A stretch of 64,000 nucleotides of DNA. Source: Melastoma dodecandrum (Eukaryota; Streptophyta; Magnoliopsida; Myrtales; Melastomataceae). Numbering within the stretch: position 1 is the first letter of the stretch; each line of letters starts with the position of its first letter. Shown here piece by piece: positions 8,665 through 16,930 of this stretch. Location: assembly GCA_029817715.1 (NCBI GenBank), contig JARUPY010000536.1, positions 372,001 through 436,000 of the forward strand, given 5' to 3'. The notes below the pieces were generated by a model. It had not been told where the DNA came from and searched no databases. It saw nothing but the letters and a program-made list of their open reading frames with translations. The position numbers were made by a program, and so were the translations under genes.

Positions 8665-8689
8665 CTCCCCCGCGCGAAGCGCGGGGGAG
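8665..8689. repeat. REP-like hairpin, left part split by IS110
   Basis: CTCCCCCGCGC-GAA-GCGCGGGGGAG, a perfect 11-bp stem. It is the first hairpin of a composite repeat whose remainder resumes at 9852, on the far side of the IS110 element. Confidence 0.8.
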
Positions 8690-8697
8690 CAACCATG

Positions 8698-9648
8698 TCA
8701 GGTTGGTTTTTTGATCCAGGGTGTTTGTCTGGCGAGGACGGTGTTTGCGGCCTCGACGAGTTTTCGCATGAGGGCGACGAGGACGAGCTTTGGAGGCTTT
8801 CCGGCGCTGGCCAGCCGGTCTGCGAAGGCCTTGAGGCCTGGGTCGCATCGGCGTGCGGCGAGGGCGGCGATGTAGAGCATGCGGCGGGGCCTGTGTCGTC
8901 CTCCGCCGATGCGGCTGAGCCCCTTCCACGCGCCGCTTTCCCGGCTGAAGGGGGCCACGCCGGCCAGGCTGGCGGCCTGTCCTGGGGTCATGGAGCCGAG
9001 TTCGGGCATGCGCACCAGCAGGCTGGCGGCCACGACCGGGCCGACGCCGGGCAGGGAGGCGAGCAGGCGCAGGCGGGCGCACAGGTCGTCGTGGTCTCGG
9101 ATGCGGCGCAGCACCTCGGCGATCAGGCGGGCCTTGAGCCGGCGCAGGGCGGCGAGGGCCTGCAGCATCTGCTCGCGCAGGTCCGCCAGGGTGAGGTGCT
9201 CCAGGGCGGTCTTCATCTGGGCGGCCTGATCGGCGACCTGTTCGTAAGCCGTCAGGCGTTCGGCCAGCTCGGCCAGGCGCGGGTCCTGGGCGGCGCGCAC
9301 GGCGTCCACCTGGGCGGTGGCGGCGGCGATCAGCTCGGCGTCCAGCCGGTCGGTCTTGGCGCGCCGGCGCTTCAGCCGGGCGAACAGGCGCACCTCGAGG
9401 GGCTGGTGCACCACCACCTCCAGGCCCGCGGCCTGCAGGTGCGCCCGCACCGCCCGTTCATAGCCGCCGGTGGCCTCCATCCCCACCCGGCCGACCTCCC
9501 TGGCCTTCAACCAGGCCAGCAGCTGGTCGAAGCCCTCGGCGGCGTTGGGCAGGGCGATGCGCTCGCCCGTCCCATGCACGGCGACATCCAGCCTGGGCTT
9601 GCTGACGTCGATCCCGGCGATCGCCGTGCTATGCTGGCGCTGTTCCAC
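8698..9648 (-). CDS. IS110-family DEDD transposase
   Basis: A 316-residue recombinase. The N-terminal RuvC-like DEDD domain shows GIDVSKPRLDVAV, GMEATGGYE and AKTDRLDAELIA (the acidic residues in order). The C-terminal Tnp20 domain shows LASLPGVGPVVAASLL, then GVAPFSRESGAWKG and RIGGGRHRPRRMLY, which should carry the catalytic serine. The GTG start (9648) is supported by AAGGAGGGG immediately upstream. The frame is intact, so the element could be active. Confidence 0.93.
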   Translation of the reverse strand: MEQRQHSTAIAGIDVSKPRLDVAVHGTGERIALPNAAEGFDQLLAWLKAREVGRVGMEATGGYERAVRAHLQAAGLEVVVHQPLEVRLFARLKRRRAKTDRLDAELIAAATAQVDAVRAAQDPRLAELAERLTAYEQVADQAAQMKTALEHLTLADLREQMLQALAALRRLKARLIAEVLRRIRDHDDLCARLRLLASLPGVGPVVAASLLVRMPELGSMTPGQAASLAGVAPFSRESGAWKGLSRIGGGRHRPRRMLYIAALAARRCDPGLKAFADRLASAGKPPKLVLVALMRKLVEAANTVLARQTPWIKKPT

Positions 9649-9851
9649 AGACCCCTCCTTGTGGCTCCGGACCTCAAAGTCCCTGCAACCATCCGGGTCG
9701 GTGAAATCGTCGGCGGGGGCCCTGCTCCCCCACAGCCCCAAACGGCTCAGGGGAAAACGACCCCTCCGCCAACGGTCCGCCTGGCGTGCCAGCGTCAGGC
9801 GGACGTCCCGGAAGACGCCCCAACCTACCACCTCAACGACAGACAAGGGGG
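9649..9851 (-). ncRNA. Candidate IS110 bridge RNA region
   Basis: The non-coding leader upstream of the transposase is where IS110-group elements encode their bridge RNA (known for the family). On the minus strand I see a strong stem GTCCGCCTG...CAGGCGGAC, followed by GGGGTCG...CCCCTGAGCC and GGGCTGTGGGGGAGCAGGGCCCCCG segments that can form further hairpins. Target- and donor-binding loops were not assigned. The RNA ends are unknown. Confidence 0.5.
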
Positions 9852-9990
9852 ACCATGCGAAGCATGGTGGAGGGGGCGTAGCCGCCGCTGCGGCGGGAGT
9901 TTTCGTGAGCGCAGCGGCGGCGACGCCCCCTCCGTCACGACGCTGACGCGCCGCGCCACCTCCCCCGCTGCTGCGCAGCAGGGGAGGACA
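9850..9990. repeat. REP-like composite repeat, right part after IS110
   Basis: Begins with ACCATGC-GAA-GCATGGT, followed by GGAGGGGGCG, an inverted pair CGCCGCTGCGGC / GCAGCGGCGGCG, CCCCTCCGTC, CACCTCCCCC and a final GCTGCTGCGCAGCAGGGGAGG hairpin. The order of blocks matches the loci at 6761 and 13855. It also fills the gap up to the S9 peptidase stop codon. Confidence 0.75.
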
Positions 9991-9997
9991 TGGGGCC

Positions 9998-12112
9998 CTA
10001 CTTCGCCCCCAGCTCCTTCGTCAGGAACGCGGCGGTCGCCTCGTCGGCGCGTCTCCAGCTGTCCCAGCGCAGGAAGCCGTGGATCTCGTTGGGGATCACC
10101 AGCTCCTCATAGCGCACGCCCTGGGCGTCCAGGCGGCGGGCGAGGTCCACCGTCTCAGAGAAGTGGACGTTGCGGTCGTCGTCGCCCTGGATCAGCAGCA
10201 CCGGCGAGCGCCAGGTCTTCACGTCGGCGTCGGGGGAGGACTGGAAGGCGACCTTCATCGCCTCGGCCCGGTCGCCCTGCTCATAGCGCTTCTTGGCCTC
10301 GCCCACCCAGTCGCCCAGTTCGGTGGACCAGTCGTGCACCCCGTGGAAGTCCACGCCAGCCTTGAACAGGTCGGAGTTGCGGGCCAGGGCCAGCCCGGTC
10401 AGATAGCCGCCGTAGCTGCCGCCCCAGATGCCGATGCGGTTCGGATCGACGCCCTTCACGCCCTGGAGGAAGTGGGCGCCCGCCACCACGTCCTGGTATT
10501 CCGAGGCGCCGGCGAAGCCCGCGTGCTCCGGCTGCTGGAAGGCGCGGCCATAGCCGATGCCCAGTCGATAGTTCACCGACAGCACGGTGAAGCCGTGCGC
10601 CGCCAGATACTGGTTCAGGCCATAGGCGTTCGAGTAATAGCCCATGTAGTGCCAGCCGAGCAGCATCTGCCGCTTTGGCCCGCCATGCACGAAGATCACG
10701 CCGGGCTTTGACGCCGCCCCGTCGGCGCGCTGGAACAGCTGGCCCTGCAGCGGCGTGCCGTCCGGCGCGCGGAAGTTCACCAGCCGGGGGACGACCAGCC
10801 CCGCGGCCGGATAGGCGGCGGCCGCTTGCGAGGCCAGGGCGTGGGCGCCGTCGGGGCCGGCGACCCCCACCTCGGCCGGCCGCGTCGCGCCCCATTCGAC
10901 GTAGGCGACGCGGGCCGTCGATGCGGCGACCGGGGCGGTCTCGATCCCCTCGCCCGACGTGACCTCCGACGGCGCGCCGCCCGAGAGCGGGACGCGGAAG
11001 ACGTGCCGCCGCACCAGGTCCTCGGGCGTCGCGCCCGTGTCGGCGCTGTAGAGGAAGGCGGTCTTGTCCTTGGACAGGGCAACGTCTTCGACCATGAAGC
11101 GGCCGGGCGTCAGCAGCGTCGGCGCGCCGCCCGCCTCGGGCACGGCGTAGAGATGGCGCCAGCCGTCGAGGTCGGCCGCGAAGCCGATCTCGCCGCCCGC
11201 GCCCCAGGTGAGGTTCACGCCGGTGATGTAGTTGGGGTAGGAGCCGTCCAGCGTCTCCGGGCTCTTCCACACCCGACGGCCTTCACCGCTCGCCGCGTCC
11301 GCCGTCCAGATCGCGAACGGGTGGGGGACCTGGGTCAGGATCGGTTCGGGCGCGCCGCCCTGGCCAGGCTGGCGGGTGAAGGCGATCCGGCTCCCGTCGG
11401 GCGACCAGGCCGGATCGTCGTCGCGCCCGGTGGAGGGGGCAAGATAGGTCAGCGGGTGCGCCTTGTCCGTGAACACGCCCACGAAGGCGTGGTCCCCGCG
11501 GCCCGAGACGAAGGCGAGGCGCGATCCGTCCGGCGACCAGACCAGGCTGGCGTCCTTGCCCCGGTCGAAGAACAGCCGCTCCGGCTTTCCTTTGCCGTCC
11601 AGCGGGGCGGTCCAGGCCTGGTCGTCCTTGACGTAGGCGAGCACGCCGCGGGCGGAGAGGGCCGGGCCGTCGCCCTCGGCGATCTTCACCGGCGCGCCGC
11701 CGGTCAGCGAGGCGCTCCAGATCGTCACCTTGGGCTCGTCGGGGCTGGCGGTCGGGTCGGGCGCCAGGTTCTTGTCGGCCGGCCAGTTCTGGTCGTGGTC
11801 GCCGCCGCGCACGTACAGCAGCCGCGCGCCGTCCGGCGAGAAGGTCAGCTGGGTGATCTCCTGGCCGTCGTCCTCGGCGTAGCGGGTGACCTGGTGCGGG
11901 GCGAAGGCCGGGCCGTCGGCGACCCAGACGTTGCGCACGCCCTTCACCTCCTGGACCCAGGCGATGCGGTCGGCGCGCTCGGCGGCGACCAGGCCGCTGA
12001 CGAAGGGGTAGCTGAGCGCCTGCTCGAGCGTCAGCTCCGCGGCGCGGGCCGGCGCGCCGCAGAGCGCCAGCGCCATCACACCGGCCGACGCGGCCGCCCA
12101 CATGCCCTTCAT
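9998..12112 (-). CDS. Secreted S9-family prolyl oligopeptidase-like peptidase
   Basis: Serine peptidase of the S9C/dipeptidyl aminopeptidase or acylaminoacyl-peptidase group, 704 residues. A signal peptide (MKGMWAAASAGVMALALCGAPARA) sends it to the periplasm. The N-terminal half is a WD40/Tol-like beta-propeller (repeated LVWSPDGSRLAFVSGRGD, PAWSPDGSRIAFTR). The C-terminal alpha/beta hydrolase domain has the nucleophile Ser at about 566 in GGSYGGYLTGLA, Asp in LLIQGDDDRN, and His at about 678 in IPNEIHGFLRW. GGGGGCGAG precedes the ATG. It stands alone; peptide substrates are inferred from the family. Confidence 0.92.
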   Translation of the reverse strand: MKGMWAAASAGVMALALCGAPARAAELTLEQALSYPFVSGLVAAERADRIAWVQEVKGVRNVWVADGPAFAPHQVTRYAEDDGQEITQLTFSPDGARLLYVRGGDHDQNWPADKNLAPDPTASPDEPKVTIWSASLTGGAPVKIAEGDGPALSARGVLAYVKDDQAWTAPLDGKGKPERLFFDRGKDASLVWSPDGSRLAFVSGRGDHAFVGVFTDKAHPLTYLAPSTGRDDDPAWSPDGSRIAFTRQPGQGGAPEPILTQVPHPFAIWTADAASGEGRRVWKSPETLDGSYPNYITGVNLTWGAGGEIGFAADLDGWRHLYAVPEAGGAPTLLTPGRFMVEDVALSKDKTAFLYSADTGATPEDLVRRHVFRVPLSGGAPSEVTSGEGIETAPVAASTARVAYVEWGATRPAEVGVAGPDGAHALASQAAAAYPAAGLVVPRLVNFRAPDGTPLQGQLFQRADGAASKPGVIFVHGGPKRQMLLGWHYMGYYSNAYGLNQYLAAHGFTVLSVNYRLGIGYGRAFQQPEHAGFAGASEYQDVVAGAHFLQGVKGVDPNRIGIWGGSYGGYLTGLALARNSDLFKAGVDFHGVHDWSTELGDWVGEAKKRYEQGDRAEAMKVAFQSSPDADVKTWRSPVLLIQGDDDRNVHFSETVDLARRLDAQGVRYEELVIPNEIHGFLRWDSWRRADEATAAFLTKELGAK

Positions 12113-12268
12113 CTCGCCCCCACACGCTTACCGAGCAGGCGGCACAGTCGAGCGCGCCGGGGCTGCTGTCAAACGTCGCACGGCGGGAACCGCGGGCGCC
12201 TTTCCGGTTCTGCCGCGTTCCTCACCCATACGTCAGAGCGCGCCGGGGAAGCGCGCACAGGAGGGTCC

Positions 12269-12487
12269 ATGAGCACGTTCGACCGGCCTCGCCAGATCAT
12301 CGAGTTCTGCCTGAAGCCGCTGGAGCTGGATCCCCAGTCGGAGGCCTATCGCGAGACGTCCCGCCGCCTGGAGCACGTCATCAAGACGCTGCAGCTGGCC
12401 GCCGGCCCCGACAAGCCGCCGACCCCCGTCGACTTCGACCGCATGCCGGTGCTGACCATCAACGAGGCCGCCCACGGCGACGACTGA
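12269..12487 (+). CDS. Small conserved hypothetical protein
   Basis: A 72-residue soluble protein (MSTFDRPRQIIEFCLKPLEL...) with a predicted helical body (SEAYRETSRRLEHVIKTLQLAA) and a short acidic tail. AGGAGGG is spaced 4 bases before the ATG, and codon usage matches the neighbours, so it is very likely real. It is divergent from the S9 peptidase and about 37 bases upstream of the RusA-like gene. I do not recognise a function. Confidence 0.7.
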   Translation: MSTFDRPRQIIEFCLKPLELDPQSEAYRETSRRLEHVIKTLQLAAGPDKPPTPVDFDRMPVLTINEAAHGDD

Positions 12488-12524
12488 CGATCGGGCGGAA
12501 AGCGAAGTTCGGACGACGGGCGAG

Positions 12525-12923
12525 GTGGCCGACGGCGGCGCGGGGGCGGACTGGGTCGGGATCGGCCGCGTCCGCGCCCGCCAGCTGCACGACCGCGGCC
12601 TGCAGATCGTCATCGACGGGCTGACCACCCAGGCCAAGTACTACAAGCCCCTGGTCTACGAGTTCTTCCGCAAGGACTGGCGGCGCGCCCGGCCCGCCTG
12701 GGGCGAGTACGCCGTCGAGATCCTCATGGAGTACACCGGCGATCCGCCCTGGCTCGACCTGGACAACCTGGCCAAGGCGCTGCTGGACGCCATCAAGGGC
12801 TACGCCTTCCACGACGACGCCCAGGTCGGCCGCCTCCTGGTGGAGCGCCGCGAGGGCGAGCGCGAGCGCATCACGATCACGGTGACGGAGCGTCCCGAGG
12901 GCCGCAATCCCCACCGGCGATGA
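12525..12923 (+). CDS. RusA-family Holliday junction resolvase-like protein
   Basis: A 132-residue protein with the RusA signature DLDNLAKALLDAIKGYAFHDDAQV (about 85-108), which includes the conserved aspartates that bind metal and cut Holliday junctions, preceded by a PPWLDLDN loop. The usual home of rusA is lambdoid prophages, but no phage genes are nearby. The GTG start gives MADGGAGADW; another start cannot be excluded. Its 3' end overlaps the convergent crtB gene by 47 bases. Enzyme activity is inferred from the family. Confidence 0.75.
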   Translation: MADGGAGADWVGIGRVRARQLHDRGLQIVIDGLTTQAKYYKPLVYEFFRKDWRRARPAWGEYAVEILMEYTGDPPWLDLDNLAKALLDAIKGYAFHDDAQVGRLLVERREGERERITITVTERPEGRNPHRR

Positions 12924-13851
12924 TCGAGGCCGGCGGCGTCCACAGCGCCCCGCGCGGCCGGGGCGGCAGCGGCGTGCGGGTGGCGATCGCCACGCCCGCG
13001 CCCCGCGCCAGCAGGGCCAGCTTGGTCGGCATGGAGGTGCTGGCCCGGGTGTCCCAGGCGCCGGCGCCGCGGGTCCGGACCTTGCGCCCGATGGCGCGAT
13101 AGACCCCCCGCGCCGTGGCGATCGCCCAGGCCGAGCGCAGCGGCAGGCGGCGCAACCCCGCCCTCGCGCTGCGGTAATAGGTCTCCGCCTCGTCCAGCAG
13201 GCGCTGGGCCGCCCAGGCGACCTTGGCCCGGTTGGCTGGGTCGCGCACCGCCTCGGGCGTGGCCTCGACCTCGGCCACGGCCAGCCAGTCGGCGGGCAGG
13301 TAGACGCGGCCGTTCTGGGCGTCCTCGATCACGTCGCGGGCGATGTTGGTCAGCTGGAACGCCAGGCCCAGGTCGCTGGCCCGGTACAGGGTGACCGGGT
13401 CGCGCACGCCCATCAGCTCGGCCATCATCACCCCCACCACCCCGGCCACGTGGAAGGCGTACTCCAGCGTGTCGTCCAAGGTGGCGTAGCTGCGATCCTC
13501 CACGTCCATGGCGAAGCCCTCGAGCAGGGCCAGGGGCTGGGCGGCGGGGATGGCGGCGGCGCGGGCGGTCTCGCGCAGGGCCTGGAACGCCTGGGGCACC
13601 GGCTCGTCGCCCTCCAGCGCCTGGATGGTGAGGGTGCGCAGCTCCGCCAGCCGCGCCTTCGCGCCCGCCGTCTCCACCGCCATGCCGTGGCCCAGGGTCT
13701 GGCCGTCCACCACGTCGTCGCAGTGACGGCACCAGGCGTAGAGCCGCCACGCCGTCTCCCGCTCCTTGCGCCCGAACAGGGCCGATGCGAGGGCGAAGCT
13801 GCGCGAGCCGGCCTTGATCGTGGCGTGCGATGCGGCGGTGAGGTCGGTCAC
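12877..13851 (-). CDS. crtB: Phytoene synthase
   Basis: Condenses two geranylgeranyl diphosphates to phytoene, the entry to carotenoids. The 324-residue protein shows both aspartate-rich motifs of squalene/phytoene synthases: CRHCDDVVDG (about 42-51) and NIARDVIEDAQNGRVYLP (about 165-182). The GTG start (VTDLTAASHATIKAGSRSFALAS) is favoured because it matches family N-termini. The GGAGG that would serve as its ribosome site belongs to the adjacent palindromic repeat. crtI lies just upstream on the same strand, which supports phytoene rather than squalene synthase. Confidence 0.9.
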   Translation of the reverse strand: MTDLTAASHATIKAGSRSFALASALFGRKERETAWRLYAWCRHCDDVVDGQTLGHGMAVETAGAKARLAELRTLTIQALEGDEPVPQAFQALRETARAAAIPAAQPLALLEGFAMDVEDRSYATLDDTLEYAFHVAGVVGVMMAELMGVRDPVTLYRASDLGLAFQLTNIARDVIEDAQNGRVYLPADWLAVAEVEATPEAVRDPANRAKVAWAAQRLLDEAETYYRSARAGLRRLPLRSAWAIATARGVYRAIGRKVRTRGAGAWDTRASTSMPTKLALLARGAGVAIATRTPLPPRPRGALWTPPASIIAGGDCGPRDAPSP

Positions 13852-13854
13852 CCT

Positions 13855-14008
13855 TGTCCTCCCCTGCGAAGCGGGGGAGGGGGACCGCCCGAAGGGCGGT
13901 GGTGGGGGCGAGCGACGCACGACGCCAGTCCTGCAGCCGCAGCGGCGGCGACGCCCCCCTCACTGCCTTCGGCGGTCCCCTCCCCCCGCTTCGCAGGGGG
14001 AGACAACA
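13855..14008. repeat. REP-like composite palindromic repeat, locus 3
   Basis: CTCCCCTGC-GAA-GCGGGGGAG, then ACCGCCC-GAA-GGGCGGT, GGTGGGGGCG, GCCGCAGCGGCGGCG, CCCCTCAC, and a closing CTCCCCCCGC-TTC-GCAGGGGGAG. It fills the crtI-crtB gap, and its left edge supplies the GGAGG in front of crtB. It is the best intact model for the repeat interrupted by IS110. Confidence 0.8.
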
Positions 14009-14020
14009 GCGTAGCCCCCC

Positions 14021-15541
14021 TCACGCCCGCTCCAGGTCGCTCAGGATCACGCCCGCCGTGGCCTTGGCCGAGCCGACCACCCCCGGCACGCCGGCGCCGG
14101 GGTGCGTGCCCGCGCCCACGAAGTAGAGGTTGCGGATCATGTCGTCGCGGTTGTGGGTGCGGAAATAGGCGCTCTGGGTCAGGATCGGCTCCAGCGAGAA
14201 GGCCGAGCCCAGGTGGGCGTTCAGCTGATCCCTAAAATCGAACGGGGTGAACACCCGCCGCGTGGTGATCGCCGCGCGCAGGCCCGGCAGCAGGCGCCGC
14301 TCCAGCGCCTCCAGCACCCGGTCGGCGTACGGCTCCGCCTCCGTCGACCAGTCGATGTCCTGCTTCAGGTTGGGGACGGGGGAGAGGACGTAGAAGGTCG
14401 AGCCGCCGGGCGGCGCCAGGCTGGGGTCGGTGACGGTCGGCGCATGCAGGTACAGCGAGAAGTCCGCCCGCAGCGGCCGCGCCCCGCAGATGTCGGCCAC
14501 CAGCTCGCGGTAGCTCTCGCCGAACAGGATGGTGTGGTGGCGCAGCCCCTCCCAGGTGCGGTTGGTCCCGAAGTAGGTCACGAACAGCGACATGGAGTGG
14601 CGCTTGGCCTTCAGCCGCGTCGCCTCCGTCCGCCCCCGGGCGTGGCCGCGCAGCAGGGCGCCGTAGGTGTGCACCACGTCGGCGTTGGAGGCGACCATGT
14701 CGGCCTCCAGCGTCTCGCCGCCGCGCAGCCGCACCCCCGTGGCGCGCCAGCCGTCGGTCAGGATCTCGTCCACCGGCTCGCCCAGGCGCACCACGCCGCC
14801 CAGGTCCGTGAACAGCCGGCCGAGCGCGGCCACCAGCGCCCCGGTGCCCCCGATCGGGAACCACACCCCCCACTTGCGCTCCAGCGCGTGGATCAGGGCG
14901 TAGATGGACGAGACCGAGAACGGGCTACCCCCCACCAGCAGGGTGTGGAAGCTGAACGCCTGGCGCAGGTGCTCGTCGGCGATGTAGCCCGCCACCGTGT
15001 CGTAGACGCTGCGCCAGGCCTGCATCTGCGCCAGCTTTGGCGCGGCGGACAGCATGGAGCGGAAGTCCAGGAAGGGCACGTGGCCGAGGCGCAGGTACCC
15101 CTCCTCGAACGCCGCCTGAGAATAGGCCAGGAAGCGGCGATAGCCCTCCACGTCCGCGGGGTTGAAGGCGGCGATCTCCCGGTCCAGGGCGCCCTGGTCG
15201 TTCACGTAGTCGAAGCGGCGGCCGTCCTCCCACAGAAGGCGGTAGAAGGGCTCCACCGGCTTCAGCGTGGCGTAGTGGCAGAGCTGGCGGCCGGACAGGG
15301 CGAACAGCTCCTCCAGCGCGGAGGGGTCGGTGATGACGGTGGGGCCGGCGTCGAAGGTATGCCCGTCCTGGCGGTAGACATAGGCCCGCCCGCCCAGGGC
15401 GTCGCGTCCCTCCACCAGGGTGACGGTCAGCCCGGCCGACTGCAGCCGGATCGCCAGCGCCAGCCCCCCGAAGCCGCCGCCGATCACCACCGCGCGGCGC
15501 GGCCCGGATCGTCGCTCGAAAGTCTCTTCGCCGGAGTGCAT
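14021..15541 (-). CDS. crtI: Phytoene desaturase
   Basis: FAD-dependent desaturase converting phytoene to neurosporene or lycopene. The 506-residue protein has an N-terminal Rossmann dinucleotide motif VVIGGGFGGLALAIRL (about 18-33), GGRAYVYRQDGHTFDAGPTVIT (substrate/FAD region typical of CrtI), and the C-terminal GAGTHPGAGVPGVVGSAKATA motif. The start was set at the ATG giving MHSGEETFERR, preceded by GGGAGACGAGG. It lies upstream of crtB, with the repeat block between. Colour and end product cannot be decided without the other crt genes. Confidence 0.93.
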   Translation of the reverse strand: MHSGEETFERRSGPRRAVVIGGGFGGLALAIRLQSAGLTVTLVEGRDALGGRAYVYRQDGHTFDAGPTVITDPSALEELFALSGRQLCHYATLKPVEPFYRLLWEDGRRFDYVNDQGALDREIAAFNPADVEGYRRFLAYSQAAFEEGYLRLGHVPFLDFRSMLSAAPKLAQMQAWRSVYDTVAGYIADEHLRQAFSFHTLLVGGSPFSVSSIYALIHALERKWGVWFPIGGTGALVAALGRLFTDLGGVVRLGEPVDEILTDGWRATGVRLRGGETLEADMVASNADVVHTYGALLRGHARGRTEATRLKAKRHSMSLFVTYFGTNRTWEGLRHHTILFGESYRELVADICGARPLRADFSLYLHAPTVTDPSLAPPGGSTFYVLSPVPNLKQDIDWSTEAEPYADRVLEALERRLLPGLRAAITTRRVFTPFDFRDQLNAHLGSAFSLEPILTQSAYFRTHNRDDMIRNLYFVGAGTHPGAGVPGVVGSAKATAGVILSDLERA

Positions 15542-15771
15542 CGCGCCTCGTCTCCCTCTGCGGGGATCATTCCGCGAAGGCCCCTCGGCGGGGTTCGTAG
15601 CCGATCCGGCGCGCGCCGTCAGCGCCCCTGCGCGCGCCGCGCCGCGGCCCGGCCCTGAGGCGCTTTCCCGGTCTTGTGATCTCGGCCTGCGCCCGGGGAG
15701 ACTTGAACCGCCCGCACGGCCAGGAGCATCACCCCTGGCCCGCAGCCCCGCGCCGGGCCGCTTCAGGAGAC

Positions 15772-16011
15772 ATGCCCATGACGGAGCGCGATCCACCAAG
15801 CGCCTTCGATCCGCCAGGCGCCGTAGAGGCGGCGGCCGTCGACCGCCCGCTCGTCGATCGTGTGCAAGCGGTCTACGACGCCCAGCTCGCCCGCCTCGGC
15901 GGCGCGGTCTCCACGATCCACGACTTCACCCGCCAGCGCCCCTGGACAGCCCTGGCGCTCGCATACGCCCTAGGGGCCCTCGCCAGCCGGCGGGGCCGAA
16001 GAACCCGATGA
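15772..16011 (+). CDS. Small protein with a C-terminal membrane helix
   Basis: A 79-residue protein (MPMTERDPPSAFDPPG...) with a helical middle (DRVQAVYDAQLARLGGAVSTIHDFTRQRP) and one hydrophobic segment near the C-terminus (WTALALAYALGALAS) followed by arginines. The layout recalls DUF883/ElaB-like ribosome-anchoring proteins, but the match is weak. AGGAGA precedes the ATG. No operon partner is evident. Confidence 0.55.
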   Translation: MPMTERDPPSAFDPPGAVEAAAVDRPLVDRVQAVYDAQLARLGGAVSTIHDFTRQRPWTALALAYALGALASRRGRRTR

Positions 16012-16152
16012 TGGAAGAGAGAGCGTGGAATGGCGCGCGCGGAAGGATTTGATCGTCTGACCCTCGGCTCCCCGGTTTCGGGATAGCCGCCGGAGCCCAC
16101 TCGCGAACTCTGGCATGATGAGACCGGTCGTGCGGGCGGAACGCGTGGTCCG

Positions 16153-16734
16153 TCATGAACCTGTTCTGATTCGGCGCATGAAAGCCTCAACGATGACGCT
16201 GAACTTCCCGGGATCGTTGAAGGCCCGCGCCGCGAGCATGCCGCCGTAGACTGCCGCCACGAAGGTTTCCGCCTCGATGGCGGCCGTGTCCTCCAAGCGT
16301 ACCGAGCCCTGCTGCACCCCCAGGGTCAAGATGCGCTCGATCCACCGGCGAAGGTCGCTGAAATGTCCGCGCACCGACAGGCCAATTTCCTCCGGCAGGC
16401 TCGGTAGCTCGGCTGCGAGGACGCCGGCGAGGCAGAAGGGGGCGGATTGATCGACGATGCAGCGTTCCCAATAGCGGGTGTAGCCGAGGAGATGGTCCAT
16501 CGCCACGGGCGAGCCGCTCTCCAGGGATGCGATCTGCGCCTGGATGCCGGCTCGCCCGCGCTCGACGACAGCGACCACGAGGTCCACCTTGGACGGGAAG
16601 TGGTGATGAATGCTCGCCTTGCGGAGTCCGAACTGTTCCGAGAGGTCGGCGTAGCTGAAGCCTTTGTAGCCGCCCTGGACGATCAGCCGTTCTGCTCCGT
16701 CCACAAGCCTTTCAGCGGTCTCGTTCAACGCCAT
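16153..16734 (-). CDS. TetR/AcrR-family transcriptional regulator
   Basis: A 193-residue repressor. The N-terminal helix-turn-helix is FSYADLSEQFGLRKASIHHHFPSKVDLVVAVVE (about 25-58). The C-terminal ligand domain includes APFCLAGVLAAELPSLP, typical of the YcdC/AcrR-like subgroup. The start was chosen at MALNETAERLVDG because the upstream frame does not look coding. It lies downstream of a DUF308-like gene on the same strand. Two near-identical palindromic sites in the divergent promoter region at 17605 and 17750 are plausible targets. Confidence 0.9.
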   Translation of the reverse strand: MALNETAERLVDGAERLIVQGGYKGFSYADLSEQFGLRKASIHHHFPSKVDLVVAVVERGRAGIQAQIASLESGSPVAMDHLLGYTRYWERCIVDQSAPFCLAGVLAAELPSLPEEIGLSVRGHFSDLRRWIERILTLGVQQGSVRLEDTAAIEAETFVAAVYGGMLAARAFNDPGKFSVIVEAFMRRIRTGS

Positions 16735-16930
16735 CGGTCCTTGTTCCTGTCGACATGGGGCCTCTTGGCCCCGCAATCTGTTCGGGCGCGCGGCGAAGCG
16801 GATCTCCCTGTCCAGCATCGCCGATGGCGAGGCCGCGGGAAAGGCGCTGACGCGGCCAAATGCCAAAGCGTGATAGCCGAAAGTGCACGCCGGTTTCAGC
16901 GGCTATCATGCTCTAGACATTGTATCTATT

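Larger units (their letters stand above)
8692..9851 (-). mobile_element. IS110-family insertion sequence (about 1,160 bp)
   Basis: One transposase gene with a roughly 200-base non-coding leader and no terminal inverted repeats, as in the IS110 group. The hexamer ACCATG is found at both edges (8692-8697 and 9852-9857), and removing one unit of 1,160 bp rebuilds an uninterrupted composite repeat of the kind seen at 6761 and 13855. The second hairpin (ACCATGC-GAA-GCATGGT) is restored by that excision, so the core lies inside its left arm. Confidence 0.85.

Noticed and set aside
10281..11270. Long open frame antisense and out of frame to the S9 peptidase
   Set aside because: It is a high-GC shadow: Arg/Gly/Pro-rich translation with no motif, whereas the peptidase frame has signal peptide and catalytic residues.
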